A model generated the notes under the pieces. That model saw only the letters and a list, made by a program, of their open reading frames with translations. It had not been told where the DNA came from and ran no database searches. 64,000 nucleotides of DNA from Sinobacterium caligoides (GTDB lineage: Bacteria; Pseudomonadota; Gammaproteobacteria; Pseudomonadales; Sinobacteriaceae), in assembly GCF_003752585.1 (NCBI RefSeq), contig NZ_RKHR01000004.1, positions 1,148,054 to 1,212,053 on the forward strand. Direction: 5' to 3'. Made by a program: the position numbers and the translations under genes. Shown one piece after another: positions 1 through 11,815 of the stretch (its first letter is position 1; the number at the start of each line of letters is the position of its first letter).

Positions 1-64
1 GCCAGCCCTCCTGCGCCGAGCCGGCCCTCACCATGAACCACTGCCTAGACCGCTAGCTTATAGC

Positions 65-84
65 GCTAACCAAAGATGGTTAGC
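65..84 (-). other. Hairpin over the hemE stop codon
   Basis: GCTAACC and GGTTAGC form a perfect 7-bp stem with a 6-nt loop, overlapping the hemE stop codon. No T-run follows on the minus strand, so it is not a standard intrinsic terminator; it may protect or attenuate the hemE 3' end. Nothing else is recognisable in bases 1-64. Confidence 0.3.
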
Positions 85-1147
85 CGCGATGGTACTGCGC
101 AGAGAACTCGTGTACCGCTTCAATAAAGACACCGGCATTTTCCGGAGACACCTCTGGAGTGATGCCGTGCCCCAAGTTAAAGACATGACCCTCACCAGTA
201 CCGAACTCACTCAAGATAGTCTCAACCTCTTGACGAATTCGCTTCGGTGACGCGTAGAGCATGGTCGGATCCATATTGCCCTGTAGGGCCACTTTCGCAC
301 CAACACGCTGTCGTGCCTGGGCAATATTTGTCGTCCAATCCAAGCCTAGTGCATCACAACCTGTATCGGCCATTGCCTCCAACCACTGCCCGCCGTTCTT
401 GGTAAAGAGAATCACCGGCACCCGGCGACCTTCACGCTCACGTATTAAGCCATTGACAATCTTCTGCATATAACTCAATGAGAACTCTTGGTAGGCACGA
501 CCACTCAGCGCCCCGCCCCAAGTATCAAAGATTTGTACCGCCTGTGCGCCCGCTTCAATTTGCGCATTCAAGTAGGCAATAACAGAGTCCGCTAGCTTAG
601 TCAGCAGCATGTGCATTACTTCTGGTTCGTTAAAGGCCATAGTCTTGGCGCGACGAAAATCTTTCGAAGATCCGCCTTCAACCATGTAAGTCGCCAACGT
701 CCAAGGACTACCGGAGAAGCCAATCAGCGGCACCGAGCCATTGAGCTCGCGACGAATAGTCTTCACCGCATCGACGACATAAGGTAGATCGGCATGTGGA
801 TCAACCACCTCTAGCGCCTCGACCGCCGCGGCATCTTGCACCGGCTTGCGGAAACGTGGCCCTTCGCCCGTCTCAAAGTAAAGCCCCAAGCCCATTGCGT
901 CGGGAATCGTCAATATATCAGAAAACAGGATCGCAGCATCGAGAGGGTAGCGACGCAGCGGCTGCAACGTCACCTCACAGGCAAGCTCGGGGTTCATGCA
1001 CAGCGACATGAAGTCACCAGCCTGCCCGCGCGACGCACGATATTCGGGTAAGTAGCGTCCAGCTTGGCGCATCATCCATACCGGTGTCACATCAACAGGC
1101 TCGCGCAACAAAGCACGCAGGAAACGATCATTTTTAAGTTCTGACAT
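80..1147 (-). CDS. hemE: Uroporphyrinogen decarboxylase
   Basis: Cytoplasmic enzyme of heme synthesis that removes the four acetate carboxyl groups of uroporphyrinogen III to give coproporphyrinogen III. The 355-residue length is normal for the family. Visible motifs are the N-terminal substrate-binding segment [11 protein letters not shown] (residues 27-37), FSDIL with the catalytic Asp at 77, the [17 protein letters not shown] loop near 143-159, FDTWGG near 207 and NLGHGI near 324. It is transcribed alone, divergent from the YacL-like gene. In Pseudomonas hemE sits beside gltD; here putP and two small genes lie between them. Later-acting genes of the window (hemC, hemD) supply the preceding steps. 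Confidence 0.97.
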   Translation of the reverse strand: MSELKNDRFLRALLREPVDVTPVWMMRQAGRYLPEYRASRGQAGDFMSLCMNPELACEVTLQPLRRYPLDAAILFSDILTIPDAMGLGLYFETGEGPRFRKPVQDAAAVEALEVVDPHADLPYVVDAVKTIRRELNGSVPLIGFSGSPWTLATYMVEGGSSKDFRRAKTMAFNEPEVMHMLLTKLADSVIAYLNAQIEAGAQAVQIFDTWGGALSGRAYQEFSLSYMQKIVNGLIREREGRRVPVILFTKNGGQWLEAMADTGCDALGLDWTTNIAQARQRVGAKVALQGNMDPTMLYASPKRIRQEVETILSEFGTGEGHVFNLGHGITPEVSPENAGVFIEAVHEFSAQYHRG

Positions 1148-1376
1148 AGTTACTCAACTGTAGGCTGCAAACCACCATACACATTGCATGGCCGCTAGAA
1201 AATTATTGCCGCATGATAACGCAAAGCGGAGCGGTTTTCACGAGCAACCTCGCCTCACGCCCCCGATTAACCGCCTCTTCAACCATAATCATGAGGATTT
1301 CTACCTAGCGGTAATTGCGCATGGGCCAATAGCGTATGATGCAATAAAATCACCGTATAGTGTCAAAAGGCCCAAC

Positions 1377-1736
1377 ATGGATTACAGCTTTAAAAAAGAC
1401 TTCTATGGCCAATATAGTATCGAACTACCGTCAGAGCAGCAGGCCTTCGGCCCCTGGCTCACTGAAGAGATCGGTACTAACCGTGCGACCCTCGATAAGA
1501 TTATCGCCGCTACCCAGCAACTACTGAATAAGTGCGGCTGGGATTATCATCACCCCGGCGTTAATTTACGGCTAACCCTCAACAGAGAACAAGCCAGTAT
1601 TCGCAGCGGTGACGACCTTGGTCAAGACGACGTCGAAGACGGCATGAGCTATTGCGACAACCTACACAGCGCCGACTGCGGCCTGGAGGACTTCGCCCTA
1701 CTCATCCAAGCATGGCGAGCATTCATCGACGGCTAA
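1377..1736 (+). CDS. yacL: UPF0231 family protein (YacL-like)
   Basis: A 119-residue acidic protein matching the small UPF0231/YacL family, which is about 120 residues long in E. coli and has no established function. The family pattern is visible: an MDYSF start, a GPWLTEEI segment near residue 28, and the C-terminal EDGMSYCDNLHSADCGLEDF segment, comparable to the MNYYDEESLSLCGVEDF-type region of YacL. The frame is open upstream to 1188, but the extra 63 residues have no family counterpart and the ATG at 1377 begins exactly where the family begins. Bases 1148-1376 serve as the divergent promoter region with hemE. The symbol is by family resemblance only. Confidence 0.75.
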   Translation: MDYSFKKDFYGQYSIELPSEQQAFGPWLTEEIGTNRATLDKIIAATQQLLNKCGWDYHHPGVNLRLTLNREQASIRSGDDLGQDDVEDGMSYCDNLHSADCGLEDFALLIQAWRAFIDG

Positions 1737-1822
1737 AGGACACTTAGCACACCTCCCTAAGACTGGCTTAGCCGTCAGCAAAAGCGAGGTGATTTCATTC
1801 ACTTGCTCATCAGGAGTACGAC

Positions 1823-1897
1823 ATGACTGTATCTGTCATCGCACTATCTATCGTGACCATCGCCCTCGGCATCACCGCCGCTATTCGCGATCAGTAA
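1823..1897 (+). CDS. Possible 24-residue single-span membrane peptide
   Basis: An ATG at 1823 opens 24 codons ending in TAA. The product, MTVSVIALSIVTIALGITAA followed by IRDQ, is one hydrophobic helix with a short charged C-terminus. A good ribosome-binding site, AGGAG (1812-1816), lies 6 nt upstream. It is too short for standard gene callers. It sits between the YacL-like gene and the 3' end of putP, which faces it. I recognise no homologue. The Shine-Dalgarno spacing and clean transmembrane pattern support it; its brevity means chance is possible. Confidence 0.4.
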   Translation: MTVSVIALSIVTIALGITAAIRDQ

Positions 1898-1972
1898 CAC
1901 ATTTTTTTAGCGTTATTTGTTAGGCTTTACAATTTACGGCCAAATAGGAGTGAGCCAGAGTAAGTATTCAGC

Positions 1973-3502
1973 CTACCCCAGCTGACTGTCCACAACAGAG
2001 TCAGCCTGCAACCGCAGCAAACCCTTCACCTCATCAAACTTTGCCCTCACACTCTGACTCGGCCTCCCGCCTAACAGACTCCCGAAAACGATGGCAACAG
2101 TCGCGAACACGACTCCCGGAACAATCTCATAGAGTTCAAAAATCCCCCCACTGCCCTGCTTCCAGAACACCACGGTTAAACCACCGACGACAATACCTGC
2201 GACGGCACCCAAACGATTCATACGCCGCCAGTACAAACTAAGCAGCACCACCGGTCCAAAGGCCGCACCAAAACCCGCCCAGGCATAAGACACCAAACCC
2301 AACACTGTGGAATGCGGGTTCATCGCTAACATCAACGCGATCAACGATAACACCACGACAGCCACACGCCCCACTTTCACCACTTCTTCCGAATTTGCTC
2401 CAGGCTTTATAAGGTGACAGTAGAAATCCTCAGCCAACGCCGAGCTAGAGACCAGCAGTTGCGAGTCAGCCGTACTCATGATCGCCGCGAGAATCGCCGC
2501 TAATAAGATTCCGGCAATGACCGGGTGAAATAAAGCGCTCACCAGCAGCATAAAAATACGCTCCACATCATCGATTTCGCCGCCCAACTGCTGATCTACA
2601 TAGACTATCCCCACAAAGCCAACCAGCAGTGCGCCCAGCAGACAAGCCGCCGTCCACAGCAAGGCAATACGGCGTGCACGCGCTACGCCGGCACCGTTTT
2701 TAATGGCAGCGAAACGCACCAATATATGCGGCTGACCAAAGTAACCGAGCCCCCAACCCAATAGCGACGCGATAGCCACCCATGACAACGCCTCCCCTTG
2801 AGCATTGGTCCAAAGGTTCAGTAACTGTGGGTTATTTGCCTCTATATCGCTCAACACCTGAGCCCCACCACCTGCAACCTGCATTGCCGCAATAGGAACG
2901 ATCAATAGCGCCGCCGCCATCAGTAAACCCTGCACTAGATCGGTCCATGCCACAGCCAAGAAACCACCCAACAGCGTGTAGGAGATGACACAGGCGGTAC
3001 CGACAATCACCGCCATGTTGTAGTCTAAACCGAATACCGTCTCAAACAACTTGCCGCCCGCTACCAGGCCTGAACTCGTATAGAAAAGAAAAAATAACAA
3101 GATGAAGAAAGCAGAAATCGACTGCATAAGCTTCGAGTTATCGGCAAAGCGCCTAGCAAGAAACTCCGGCAGGGTCAGCGCATCATCGAGCGAGATACTG
3201 TAAAGGCGTAACCGCGTTGCCACCAACGTCCAATTCAAATAGGTTCCCAATAGCAGACCTGCAGCCAGCCACAAAGATTCTGCACCCGCAACAAAAGCAA
3301 AACCGGGTAACCCCAACAACAACCAGCCACTCATATCGGAGGCCCCAGCCGACAGCGCCGCCGACCAAGGGCCAAGCGCTCGACCACCGAGAAAGTAATC
3401 ACTTGGAGTTGCCGTGCGGCGATAGGCGAATAGACCAATAGCAAGCATCAGCGCTAAGTAGGCAAAAAACGTCAACATTACAGCCGCATTACTCGCCAGC
3501 AT
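1973..3502 (-). CDS. putP: Sodium/proline symporter
   Basis: Inner-membrane transporter of the solute:sodium symporter family that imports proline with Na+. The 509 residues contain about 13 hydrophobic segments, matching PutP (about 500). The segment SAGASDMSGWLLLGLPG (residues 51-67) is the PutP signature around TM2; its Asp56 corresponds to the Na+-site Asp of E. coli PutP. YFLGGRALGPW (36-46) and a second substrate-region segment MSTADSQLLVSSSALAEDFY near 343 also fit. No putA lies nearby, so osmoprotection or nutrient uptake cannot be separated. It is transcribed alone; no clear terminator is seen in the 75 bp before the small reading frame at 1897. Confidence 0.93.
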   Translation of the reverse strand: MLASNAAVMLTFFAYLALMLAIGLFAYRRTATPSDYFLGGRALGPWSAALSAGASDMSGWLLLGLPGFAFVAGAESLWLAAGLLLGTYLNWTLVATRLRLYSISLDDALTLPEFLARRFADNSKLMQSISAFFILLFFLFYTSSGLVAGGKLFETVFGLDYNMAVIVGTACVISYTLLGGFLAVAWTDLVQGLLMAAALLIVPIAAMQVAGGGAQVLSDIEANNPQLLNLWTNAQGEALSWVAIASLLGWGLGYFGQPHILVRFAAIKNGAGVARARRIALLWTAACLLGALLVGFVGIVYVDQQLGGEIDDVERIFMLLVSALFHPVIAGILLAAILAAIMSTADSQLLVSSSALAEDFYCHLIKPGANSEEVVKVGRVAVVVLSLIALMLAMNPHSTVLGLVSYAWAGFGAAFGPVVLLSLYWRRMNRLGAVAGIVVGGLTVVFWKQGSGGIFELYEIVPGVVFATVAIVFGSLLGGRPSQSVRAKFDEVKGLLRLQADSVVDSQLG

Positions 3503-3649
3503 AGCTTGAACCCTTTGGTCTGTTTAGCCCGCCACCCCAGCAACACCTGACGATAAAGCAGAGTGGCAACTGACGGCTAACTTAATTGTATAAAAAATAG
3601 CCGCGAATCCTAGCACAAAAAATCCCTGTCGTGCAGACAATAGAAACAA

Positions 3650-4030
3650 CTAAGCGGAACCTAAGTATGACAACAGCTTATCAAATAGGGGCAAACGATA
3701 GAGCACCAGCCCCCAGGCAAGAGCGTGTAACAGAACGATAGCGCGAACCACCCAGCGATAAGTTTTCTTACGTGTCTTATGGCGAAATCGTCGCTGCGCT
3801 AGCAGCGCACCAGGCCAACCTCCTAACAACTCAACAAAATGCAAGCTCCTCTCAGAGAGCCGAGACTGCCTACGCTCCGCCCGGCGCTTATCAAGCCAAC
3901 ACTGCACATAGGCGCAAACGCTCATCACAACATACAAGACTAAGGGGAGACTGTGCTGATCATAGATTATCATCGACAACACAAACGGCAGCAACACCAG
4001 AGCATAATGGTTGATCGTCGGCCGCCTCAT
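3650..4030 (-). CDS. DUF1294 family small membrane protein
   Basis: A 126-residue integral membrane protein. The C-terminal half matches DUF1294: a DKRRAERRQSRLSE segment, then LLGGWPGALLAQRRFRHKT, the recognisable GGxPGAxxAQxxFRHKT core, then a hydrophobic helix. Two or three hydrophobic segments are present (residues 8-25, 27-45 and 95-115). The function of the family is unknown; in other bacteria the domain is sometimes fused to a cold-shock domain, which is absent here. It lies downstream of gltD on the same strand but beyond the gltBD terminator, so it is probably transcribed separately. Confidence 0.75.
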   Translation of the reverse strand: MRRPTINHYALVLLPFVLSMIIYDQHSLPLVLYVVMSVCAYVQCWLDKRRAERRQSRLSERSLHFVELLGGWPGALLAQRRFRHKTRKKTYRWVVRAIVLLHALAWGLVLYRLPLFDKLLSYLGSA

Positions 4031-4112
4031 GCCTGCAGCACCGTTATAGCCCTAAGCCATATGGCTTTTATCATCAACACCGCTACCTTCCTCAAACAAT
4101 AATCCACACTGA

Positions 4113-4146
4113 TAAAAACAAAAAAGCGAGGCAAATGCCTCGCTTT
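4113..4146 (-). terminator. Intrinsic terminator of gltB-gltD
   Basis: An 11-bp stem (4123-4133 with 4136-4146, core GCGAGGCA/TGCCTCGC) is followed on the minus strand by a T-rich run TTTTTTGTTTTT. It lies 30 bp downstream of the gltD stop and ends the operon. Confidence 0.88.
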
Positions 4147-4175
4147 CTCTACAGTAACCTCAATCACACAAGGCT

Positions 4176-5642
<1,467 letters not shown>

Positions 5643-5654
5643 CTAGTTGAAGCC

Positions 5655-5676
5655 AAGGGCCGAACTACGGCCCCTT
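5655..5676 (-). other. Hairpin between gltB and gltD
   Basis: AAGGGCCG pairs with CGGCCCCTT (one bulged C) around a 5-nt loop immediately after the gltB stop. There is no T-run on the minus strand, so it more likely stabilises the gltB 3' end or sets the gltB:gltD ratio than terminates. Confidence 0.4.
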
Positions 5677-5680
5677 GCTC

Positions 5681-8600
5681 TTAGAAATCGCGCTTCATCA
5701 AGGTATCCAGCATGGACTCTAGCTTTGCCGCCTTCGGCTTCACCAGCCAGAACCTGGTAATATAACTATCGAGGTTGTTGAGGATATCAGCAGCATAGGC
5801 GCTGTTAGTATCTTCGATATACTCTCTCAATACATTGCGCAAATGCTCACGATAGGGGCGATGCTCCAGCTCGCTCAGGCGCACCAACTCAATCAACTCT
5901 GGGTTGATTTTAGTTTCGAAGTTGTTTGCCTTATCGAGCACATAAGCAAAACCACCAGTCATACCCGCACCGAAGTTATGCCCTGTTTCGCCCAGCACGG
6001 TGACGCAACCACCCGTCATATATTCGCAACAGTGGTCGCCCGCACCGGTAATTACGGCGCGCGCGCCGGAGTTACGCACAGCAAAACGCTCACCCGCTTG
6101 ACCGTGGGCAAACAAGCGCCCGCCCGTAGCACCATAGAGACAAGTATTACCTACAATGGTGGTGTTCTGTGGCTCAAAAACGCTGCCTTTGGGCGGATAG
6201 ACGACCAGCTTACCGCCAGCCATGCCTTTACCGACATAATCATTAGCATCTCCTTCGAGATACATGTGTAAACCTGCCGCATTCCACACGCCCCAACTCT
6301 GACCGGCAGTACCGGTCAAACTCAGTTTCAGCGGGCTTTCTGCCATGCCGTAATTACCGTGTTGTCTCGCGATCTCACCCGATAGACGAGCGCCGATAGA
6401 GCGATCACAGTTGGTCAGGTGGTAACTAAACTCGCCGCCCGTCGACTCAGCGATCGCCGTGCTAGTCTCATCGAACATCTGCTCGGCCAAGGCCCCTTCG
6501 TCATAGGGGTCGTTCTGCGCGACCTGACAGGTGCGCGGCAGATCATCGCTGGCGCCAGCGTTGGAAAGCATCGCCGATAGATCGAGGTTAGCCGTCTTGT
6601 CACTGTGTCCCGACACTTGCACGAGACGCTCGGTACGACCGATCAACTCTTCCAAGCTACGCACACCGATAGAGGCCATGATCTCACGCACCTCTTCTGC
6701 GACGAAGGTAAAGAAGTTCATCGCCATCTCGACGGTGCCTATATAGTGCTTATCCCGCAGCTGCTCATTCTGTGTCGCCACACCGGTCGCACAGTTGTTG
6801 AGGTGACAGATACGCAAGAATTTACAGCCCAATGCGACCATCGGCGTAGTACCGAAGGCATAACTCTCCGCACCGAGTAGCGCCGCCTTAATGACATCTA
6901 GACCGGTTTTCAAACCGCCATCGGTTTGCACTCGTACCTGACCGCGTAAACCGTTGGTGCGCAACGCCTGCTGTGCCTCACTAAGGCCCAACTCCCATGG
7001 TGATCCGGCATACTTAATAGAGGTGAGCGGGCTCGCCGCAGTACCACCATCGTAGCCAGAAATAGTCACCAGATCGGCATAAGCCTTCGCCACACCCGCG
7101 GCAATGGTGCCAACACCGGGCTCAGATACCAACTTAACCGAGACCAATGCATCAGGGTTCACCTGCTTCAAGTCGTAGATCAGCTGCGCCAAGTCCTCGA
7201 TTGAGTAGATATCGTGATGCGGCGGCGGTGAAATCAGTGTTACCCCAGGCACCGAGAAGCGCAAGTTGGCAATCAACTCATTCACTTTACCGCCCGGAAG
7301 CTGGCCACCTTCGCCGGGCTTCGCTCCCTGGGCGACTTTAATCTGTAGGACCTCTGCATTCACGAGGTAATGTGGAGTTACGCCGAAGCGGCCGGAGGCG
7401 ATTTGCTTAATCTTTGACACCTTATTGGTGCCGAAGCGCGCGGCATCCTCACCACCCTCGCCAGAGTTTGAGCGTCCACCCAGAGTATTCATCGCCTGAG
7501 CGAGGGCTTCGTGCGCCTCCGGGCTCAGGGCACCCAGACTCATCGCTGCCGAATCGAAACGGCGCACGATTGCACTCACCGGCTCAACCTCATCGATACT
7601 GATCGGCTCTGCAGCTGTCAGCTCAAGTAGGTCGCGCAACGTCGCTGCGGGGCGCTCATTAACGAGTTTGCTGTACTGTTTATAGGTGCTATAACTTCCC
7701 GTCTGTACCGCGTCCTGGATAGTACGTACCACATCGGGGTTAAAGGCATGGTACTCCTCGCCATGCACGTATTTAAGTAAACCGCCCTGCTTAATCGCCT
7801 TACGTTCGGTATAGGCGGTACGAGCCAATACCACCAGCTCTGCTTCAAGGTCGGCGAAAGTCGCCCCCTTAATTCGGCTAGCGACACCACGGAAGCAAAG
7901 CTCAGTAATCTCATCGGCAAGCCCCACCGCCTCGAACAACTGAGAGCCTCGGTAAGAGGCAATAGTAGAAATCCCCATCTTCGAAAGGATTTTCATCAAG
8001 CCCTTATCGATACCCTTGCGGTAATTTATCCGTGCCGTCAGCATATCGACCAATAGTTCGTCGGTAGCAATAAGGTCGTTCAATACACTAAATGCAAGAT
8101 AGGGGTAGACCGCTGTCGCGCCGAAACCTAACAGGCAGGCGAAGTGATGAGAGTCACGTGCAGTCGCCGTCTCTACCACGATATTAGTGCCACAACGTAG
8201 ACCTTTACGTACAAGGCGATGATGCGCTGCACCCGTCGCCGCCACCGCTGGCACAGGGAGTAAGCCCTGATCAATACCTCGGTCACTCAACACGATAATA
8301 ACAGCACCGTCGCGTGAAGCCTGCTCCGCCTGCTCTGCAATATCTCTGACAGCCTGCTCCAGCGTCTTCTCCGCGGGATCAAACAACAAACTGATAACCT
8401 GCTGCTTATAACTCGCCTCCGGAAGCTTCTTCATCGCGAGGAATACCGATGGCAACAATACCGGCGACTGCAGAATCGCACGCTTAGCATGCAACGGAGA
8501 ATCTTCAAAGACATTGCGTTCAGAACCAAGGCAGGTCTCAAGCGACATCACGATGGCTTCGCGCAACGGGTCGATTGGCGGATTGGTCACCTGCGCAAAC

Positions 8601-10114
8601 TTCTGGCGGAAATAGTCAAACATAGAGCGCTGCTGTAACGACAAGACCGCCATGGGAGTGTCATCCCCCATCGAGCCAATCGCCTCCATCGCCGACTCCG
8701 CTACTGGTCGAAGTACTTGATCACGCTCCTCGAAGGAGACACCAAATTGCTTCTGATATGGGTCTAACTCTGCCGTTGTGAGTAAGTCGGCATCGACATC
8801 ATGATCGAGGTTTTCGTCAAGGCGTGTCGCACAACCATCTAACCATTCCTTATAAGGGAAGGCGGTCTTCAGGCGATTATCGATCTCATCGCTAAACTCA
8901 ATCTTACCTAACGTCGTATCAATCGAGAGCATCTCACCCGGCCCGACACGCCCTTTAGCAATAACAGTCTCCGGCGCATAATCATAGGTGCCGGTCTCTG
9001 AGGCGATAGTGATAAAGCCATCGTTAGTCATCACCCAACGTGCAGGCCGTAAACCGTTACGATCCAGCATACAGATGGCCTGACGACCATTAGTCATCAC
9101 TAGGCCGGCAGGGCCATCCCAAGGCTCCATGTGCATCGAGTTAAACTCGTAGAATGCCTTGAGGTTGTCATCCATGTTGTCATCGTTCTGCCAGGCAGGC
9201 GGCACTAGCATACGCATAGCACGATGCAAATCCATTCCGCCTGCGAGCAACAACTCAAGCATGTTGTCTAAACTAGAGGAGTCTGAACCTGTGCGGTTTA
9301 CCAGCGGCGTCAACTCCTCCATCTGTGGAATCAACGCGGTGTTAAACAGCTTAGTTCGAGCCTCTGCCCAATTACGGTTACCTTCGATGGTGTTAATCTC
9401 ACCATTGTGCGCCAAGTAACGGAATGGCTGAGCCAGCGGCCACCTCGGTAGGGTGTTAGTCGAAAAACGCTGGTGAAAAACAACGATAGAGGTTTCGAAG
9501 CGCTCGTCGGCCAAGTCCAAATAAAAGTTGGACAGATCCACCGGCATCACGAGCCCCTTATAAGAGAGCACGGTGCTACACAGGCTACAAATGTAGAAGT
9601 CTTCGTCATCGACGGCCTTCTCGGCGAGACGGCGAGCAGTATATAGCGCCACCTCTGATTCGTAGAAGCTACGACTGAAAGCATCCTCGACAAACACTTG
9701 CTCGATTCGAGGAAGCGAGGCATCGGCTATCGGACCACAGTATGAGCGATCAACAGGCACTTCGCGCCACGCCAACACTCGCAACCCCTGGCTGTCCAAG
9801 CTCTCTTCTAATGTCCGACGCGCCTTAGCCGCCCTCTCTTCATCTTGGCTGAGGAAAATCTGTCCAACGGCATATTCCTCTGGCAGTTCGACACCCGCAA
9901 CCGCACGCAAAAATGCATCGGGCTTCCTAAGCAATAGACCACAGCCGTCACCGGTGCGACCATCCGCTGCAATGCCACCACGGTGGGTCATGCAGGTCAG
10001 AGATTCAATTGCGGTAGTCAATAAGCGGTGACTCATAGCGCCCTGTACGTGGGCAATAAGTCCAAATCCGCAGTTGTCTCTGAACTCGTCAGGAGTATAA
10101 AGACCTGTCTTCAT
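5681..10114 (-). CDS. gltB: Glutamate synthase (NADPH) large subunit
   Basis: Alpha subunit of GOGAT, 1477 residues as expected. Domains in order: an N-terminal class II glutamine amidotransferase with a short propeptide ending before the nucleophile Cys15 (DNCGFGLI), a central domain (about 450-780), the FMN-binding synthase barrel (about 840-1200) with [20 protein letters not shown] near 884 and the [3Fe-4S] cysteine motif [19 protein letters not shown] near 1130, and a C-terminal beta-helix rich in Gly (about 1250-1420). Glutamine is hydrolysed at the N-terminus and the ammonia is tunnelled to the barrel. It leads the gltB-gltD operon. A sigma70-like promoter lies about 90 bp upstream, with three GGCCAT copies in the leader. 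Confidence 0.97.
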   Translation of the reverse strand: MKTGLYTPDEFRDNCGFGLIAHVQGAMSHRLLTTAIESLTCMTHRGGIAADGRTGDGCGLLLRKPDAFLRAVAGVELPEEYAVGQIFLSQDEERAAKARRTLEESLDSQGLRVLAWREVPVDRSYCGPIADASLPRIEQVFVEDAFSRSFYESEVALYTARRLAEKAVDDEDFYICSLCSTVLSYKGLVMPVDLSNFYLDLADERFETSIVVFHQRFSTNTLPRWPLAQPFRYLAHNGEINTIEGNRNWAEARTKLFNTALIPQMEELTPLVNRTGSDSSSLDNMLELLLAGGMDLHRAMRMLVPPAWQNDDNMDDNLKAFYEFNSMHMEPWDGPAGLVMTNGRQAICMLDRNGLRPARWVMTNDGFITIASETGTYDYAPETVIAKGRVGPGEMLSIDTTLGKIEFSDEIDNRLKTAFPYKEWLDGCATRLDENLDHDVDADLLTTAELDPYQKQFGVSFEERDQVLRPVAESAMEAIGSMGDDTPMAVLSLQQRSMFDYFRQKFAQVTNPPIDPLREAIVMSLETCLGSERNVFEDSPLHAKRAILQSPVLLPSVFLAMKKLPEASYKQQVISLLFDPAEKTLEQAVRDIAEQAEQASRDGAVIIVLSDRGIDQGLLPVPAVAATGAAHHRLVRKGLRCGTNIVVETATARDSHHFACLLGFGATAVYPYLAFSVLNDLIATDELLVDMLTARINYRKGIDKGLMKILSKMGISTIASYRGSQLFEAVGLADEITELCFRGVASRIKGATFADLEAELVVLARTAYTERKAIKQGGLLKYVHGEEYHAFNPDVVRTIQDAVQTGSYSTYKQYSKLVNERPAATLRDLLELTAAEPISIDEVEPVSAIVRRFDSAAMSLGALSPEAHEALAQAMNTLGGRSNSGEGGEDAARFGTNKVSKIKQIASGRFGVTPHYLVNAEVLQIKVAQGAKPGEGGQLPGGKVNELIANLRFSVPGVTLISPPPHHDIYSIEDLAQLIYDLKQVNPDALVSVKLVSEPGVGTIAAGVAKAYADLVTISGYDGGTAASPLTSIKYAGSPWELGLSEAQQALRTNGLRGQVRVQTDGGLKTGLDVIKAALLGAESYAFGTTPMVALGCKFLRICHLNNCATGVATQNEQLRDKHYIGTVEMAMNFFTFVAEEVREIMASIGVRSLEELIGRTERLVQVSGHSDKTANLDLSAMLSNAGASDDLPRTCQVAQNDPYDEGALAEQMFDETSTAIAESTGGEFSYHLTNCDRSIGARLSGEIARQHGNYGMAESPLKLSLTGTAGQSWGVWNAAGLHMYLEGDANDYVGKGMAGGKLVVYPPKGSVFEPQNTTIVGNTCLYGATGGRLFAHGQAGERFAVRNSGARAVITGAGDHCCEYMTGGCVTVLGETGHNFGAGMTGGFAYVLDKANNFETKINPELIELVRLSELEHRPYREHLRNVLREYIEDTNSAYAADILNNLDSYITRFWLVKPKAAKLESMLDTLMKRDF

Positions 10115-10204
10115 AAAAGCTACCTGCTAAAACTATAATTATATCAGTACGTTACGGCCATGTTGTGTAGTTGTTGGCCATCCACTTATAAGAAGCGGGA
10201 GGCC

Positions 10205-10233
10205 ATTTTACACAGAGAAGCCTTCACTCACAA
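10205..10233 (-). promoter_or_regulatory. Probable gltB promoter with GGCCAT repeats downstream
   Basis: On the minus strand TTGTGA (10228-10233), a 17-nt spacer and TAAAAT (10205-10210) fit a sigma70 promoter (4/6 and 5/6 matches). Three copies of GGCCAT on the plus strand at 10156, 10176 and 10201 lie from the -10 box into the leader and could be operator half-sites. The prediction is from consensus only. Confidence 0.5.
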
Positions 10234-10327
10234 ACACAATCAAACAGGTATTCTGCCGATATCAGCATTGAAAAAAACGTCTTTTTATCGATATATCCTG
10301 CCAAAACAGGGGTATAGGTACTTTTAC

Positions 10328-11767
10328 CTAGTATTGTTTACGCAGTTGCTGCTGCACTCCCTCCATCCTTCGCAACCAAGGCTTCATATCAACCAGTGAT
10401 TGCGGCAAGCGACTACGCGCTAATTCAGCCTCGCGACGATTACGATAATTACCACTCACCAATACATACCATGGCCGTCCATTCACCATCGCCTGGACTA
10501 AGCGAATATCAAGCGCCTTAGGTAGGCCTCGCCTAAAGCGCTCTATCGCTTCTTTAGAAGACAAGCCCATGATCTGAATAGTATAATTATCTACAGGCTG
10601 AGCGAGAAGGAAACGCTCTTCTACCGAGTAACCAGCGCCCTCATCAATCGCTGGCGAGACTTTCTTGGCAACTTTAGCCGTCTCAGCTTTTTCCGCCACA
10701 GCAGGTTGTGAGGGCTGCACTGTCGATACGCTAGTTTGCTGCTTGCTCACGGCGACGGCCTCGGGCATAACCACTTCAGCCTCGTGCTGCGGAATTGGCT
10801 CCTTACTGGCTTTTTCTCCGACCACCGGTGATACCGGCTCGACAATCGACCGCCCAACAGCAGGCTCAGCCGCCCCTTCTGCCCGCTCTAGCTTCGCTAG
10901 TTCCTCATTAACCGTTAGTGACGACGATGGGGCCTCCTCCTCACCCAAGTGCCAGAGGATAAACAGACCAAACACAATGACTACCACGGCCAACAAATGA
11001 AATATTGGGAGCTTCTTCTTTTCAGCACTATCAGCAGCGGCAGGGCTCATCAGCCGCTCAAGCAGACCGTTAATTCTTGTGGGAGAACCCTCGCCAGCCT
11101 GCAATAGCTTTGCCAGCATAGGCTCGTCAAGCAACCCTTCATCCGCCTCTAAAATTGCCAAGCGATGATACAGGTAGCCACGGCTTGCCCGCTTATCAAA
11201 CGCAGCCAAAACCGCGGACTGCAGACTAATCACAGCGGGTAATAATTCACTAAGCCGAAGCTCTAAGCCGTCGTCAGAGCTCGAGAGCAGTAACTGCAAG
11301 CCGCCAATCGTCGGCAGCTCAAGCAGCTCCCTCTGCAACTCATCTTCGAGCTCATCGGCATCGTCGACCACAACCACAAGAGAGCGGCCATCGATGGCCG
11401 CCTCATCACAACAAGAGGCAAGCGTCTCTCGCTTCAAATACTCATCGGTCTCACCAAAAATTGCCGCCTCAGGGTCGAGCTGATCCAACAGACAATCCAT
11501 CACACCACGCTGCCGCAACGAAGTGACGGACAGGCAGACGACTATCGTCGCATCATCCCTTAACTGGCGTCCCAGCTCCTCTAACAACGCACTTCGCCCA
11601 AGGCCCGGGGCGGCAGTCAACAGCATCGCAGAGCCATCACCGCTATAACGACAGAAATACAGCAGCTCATCAATTAAAAGCTGGCGCCCACCTCCAGCGA
11701 AAAAGCTGGATTCAGCCGAGAGAAATTGCCCTTCATCACCTGTCGAGTCACTCACCACGCTATCCAC
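10328..11767 (-). CDS. damX: DamX-like protein: degenerate AAA domain, TM helix, SPOR domain
   Basis: A 479-residue inner-membrane cell-division-type protein. An N-terminal AAA-like domain (about 20-240) has a P-loop-like TAAPGLGRSAL (51-61) and a Walker B-like LVVVVDDADEL (130-140). One transmembrane helix follows (about 253-273), then a low-complexity periplasmic linker, then a C-terminal SPOR domain (about 392-470, YTIQIMGLSSKEAIERF to WYVLVSGNYRNRREAE). SPOR domains bind denuded septal peptidoglycan glycans. The P-loop lysine is replaced by Arg58, so ATP hydrolysis is doubtful. It is last in the pil-aroK-aroB-damX run, the usual position for this gene. The symbol is assigned by architecture and position. 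Confidence 0.82.
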   Translation of the reverse strand: MDSVVSDSTGDEGQFLSAESSFFAGGGRQLLIDELLYFCRYSGDGSAMLLTAAPGLGRSALLEELGRQLRDDATIVVCLSVTSLRQRGVMDCLLDQLDPEAAIFGETDEYLKRETLASCCDEAAIDGRSLVVVVDDADELEDELQRELLELPTIGGLQLLLSSSDDGLELRLSELLPAVISLQSAVLAAFDKRASRGYLYHRLAILEADEGLLDEPMLAKLLQAGEGSPTRINGLLERLMSPAAADSAEKKKLPIFHLLAVVVIVFGLFILWHLGEEEAPSSSLTVNEELAKLERAEGAAEPAVGRSIVEPVSPVVGEKASKEPIPQHEAEVVMPEAVAVSKQQTSVSTVQPSQPAVAEKAETAKVAKKVSPAIDEGAGYSVEERFLLAQPVDNYTIQIMGLSSKEAIERFRRGLPKALDIRLVQAMVNGRPWYVLVSGNYRNRREAELARSRLPQSLVDMKPWLRRMEGVQQQLRKQY

Positions 11768-11815
11768 AACTACGCTCTCCAGCCCTATTTAGAGTCTTGC
11801 CAGCTTACTGACGCG

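Noticed and set aside
1188-1376. 63-codon N-terminal extension of the YacL-like protein
   Set aside because: The family starts at the ATG at 1377; the extension has no family likeness and lies in the hemE promoter region.
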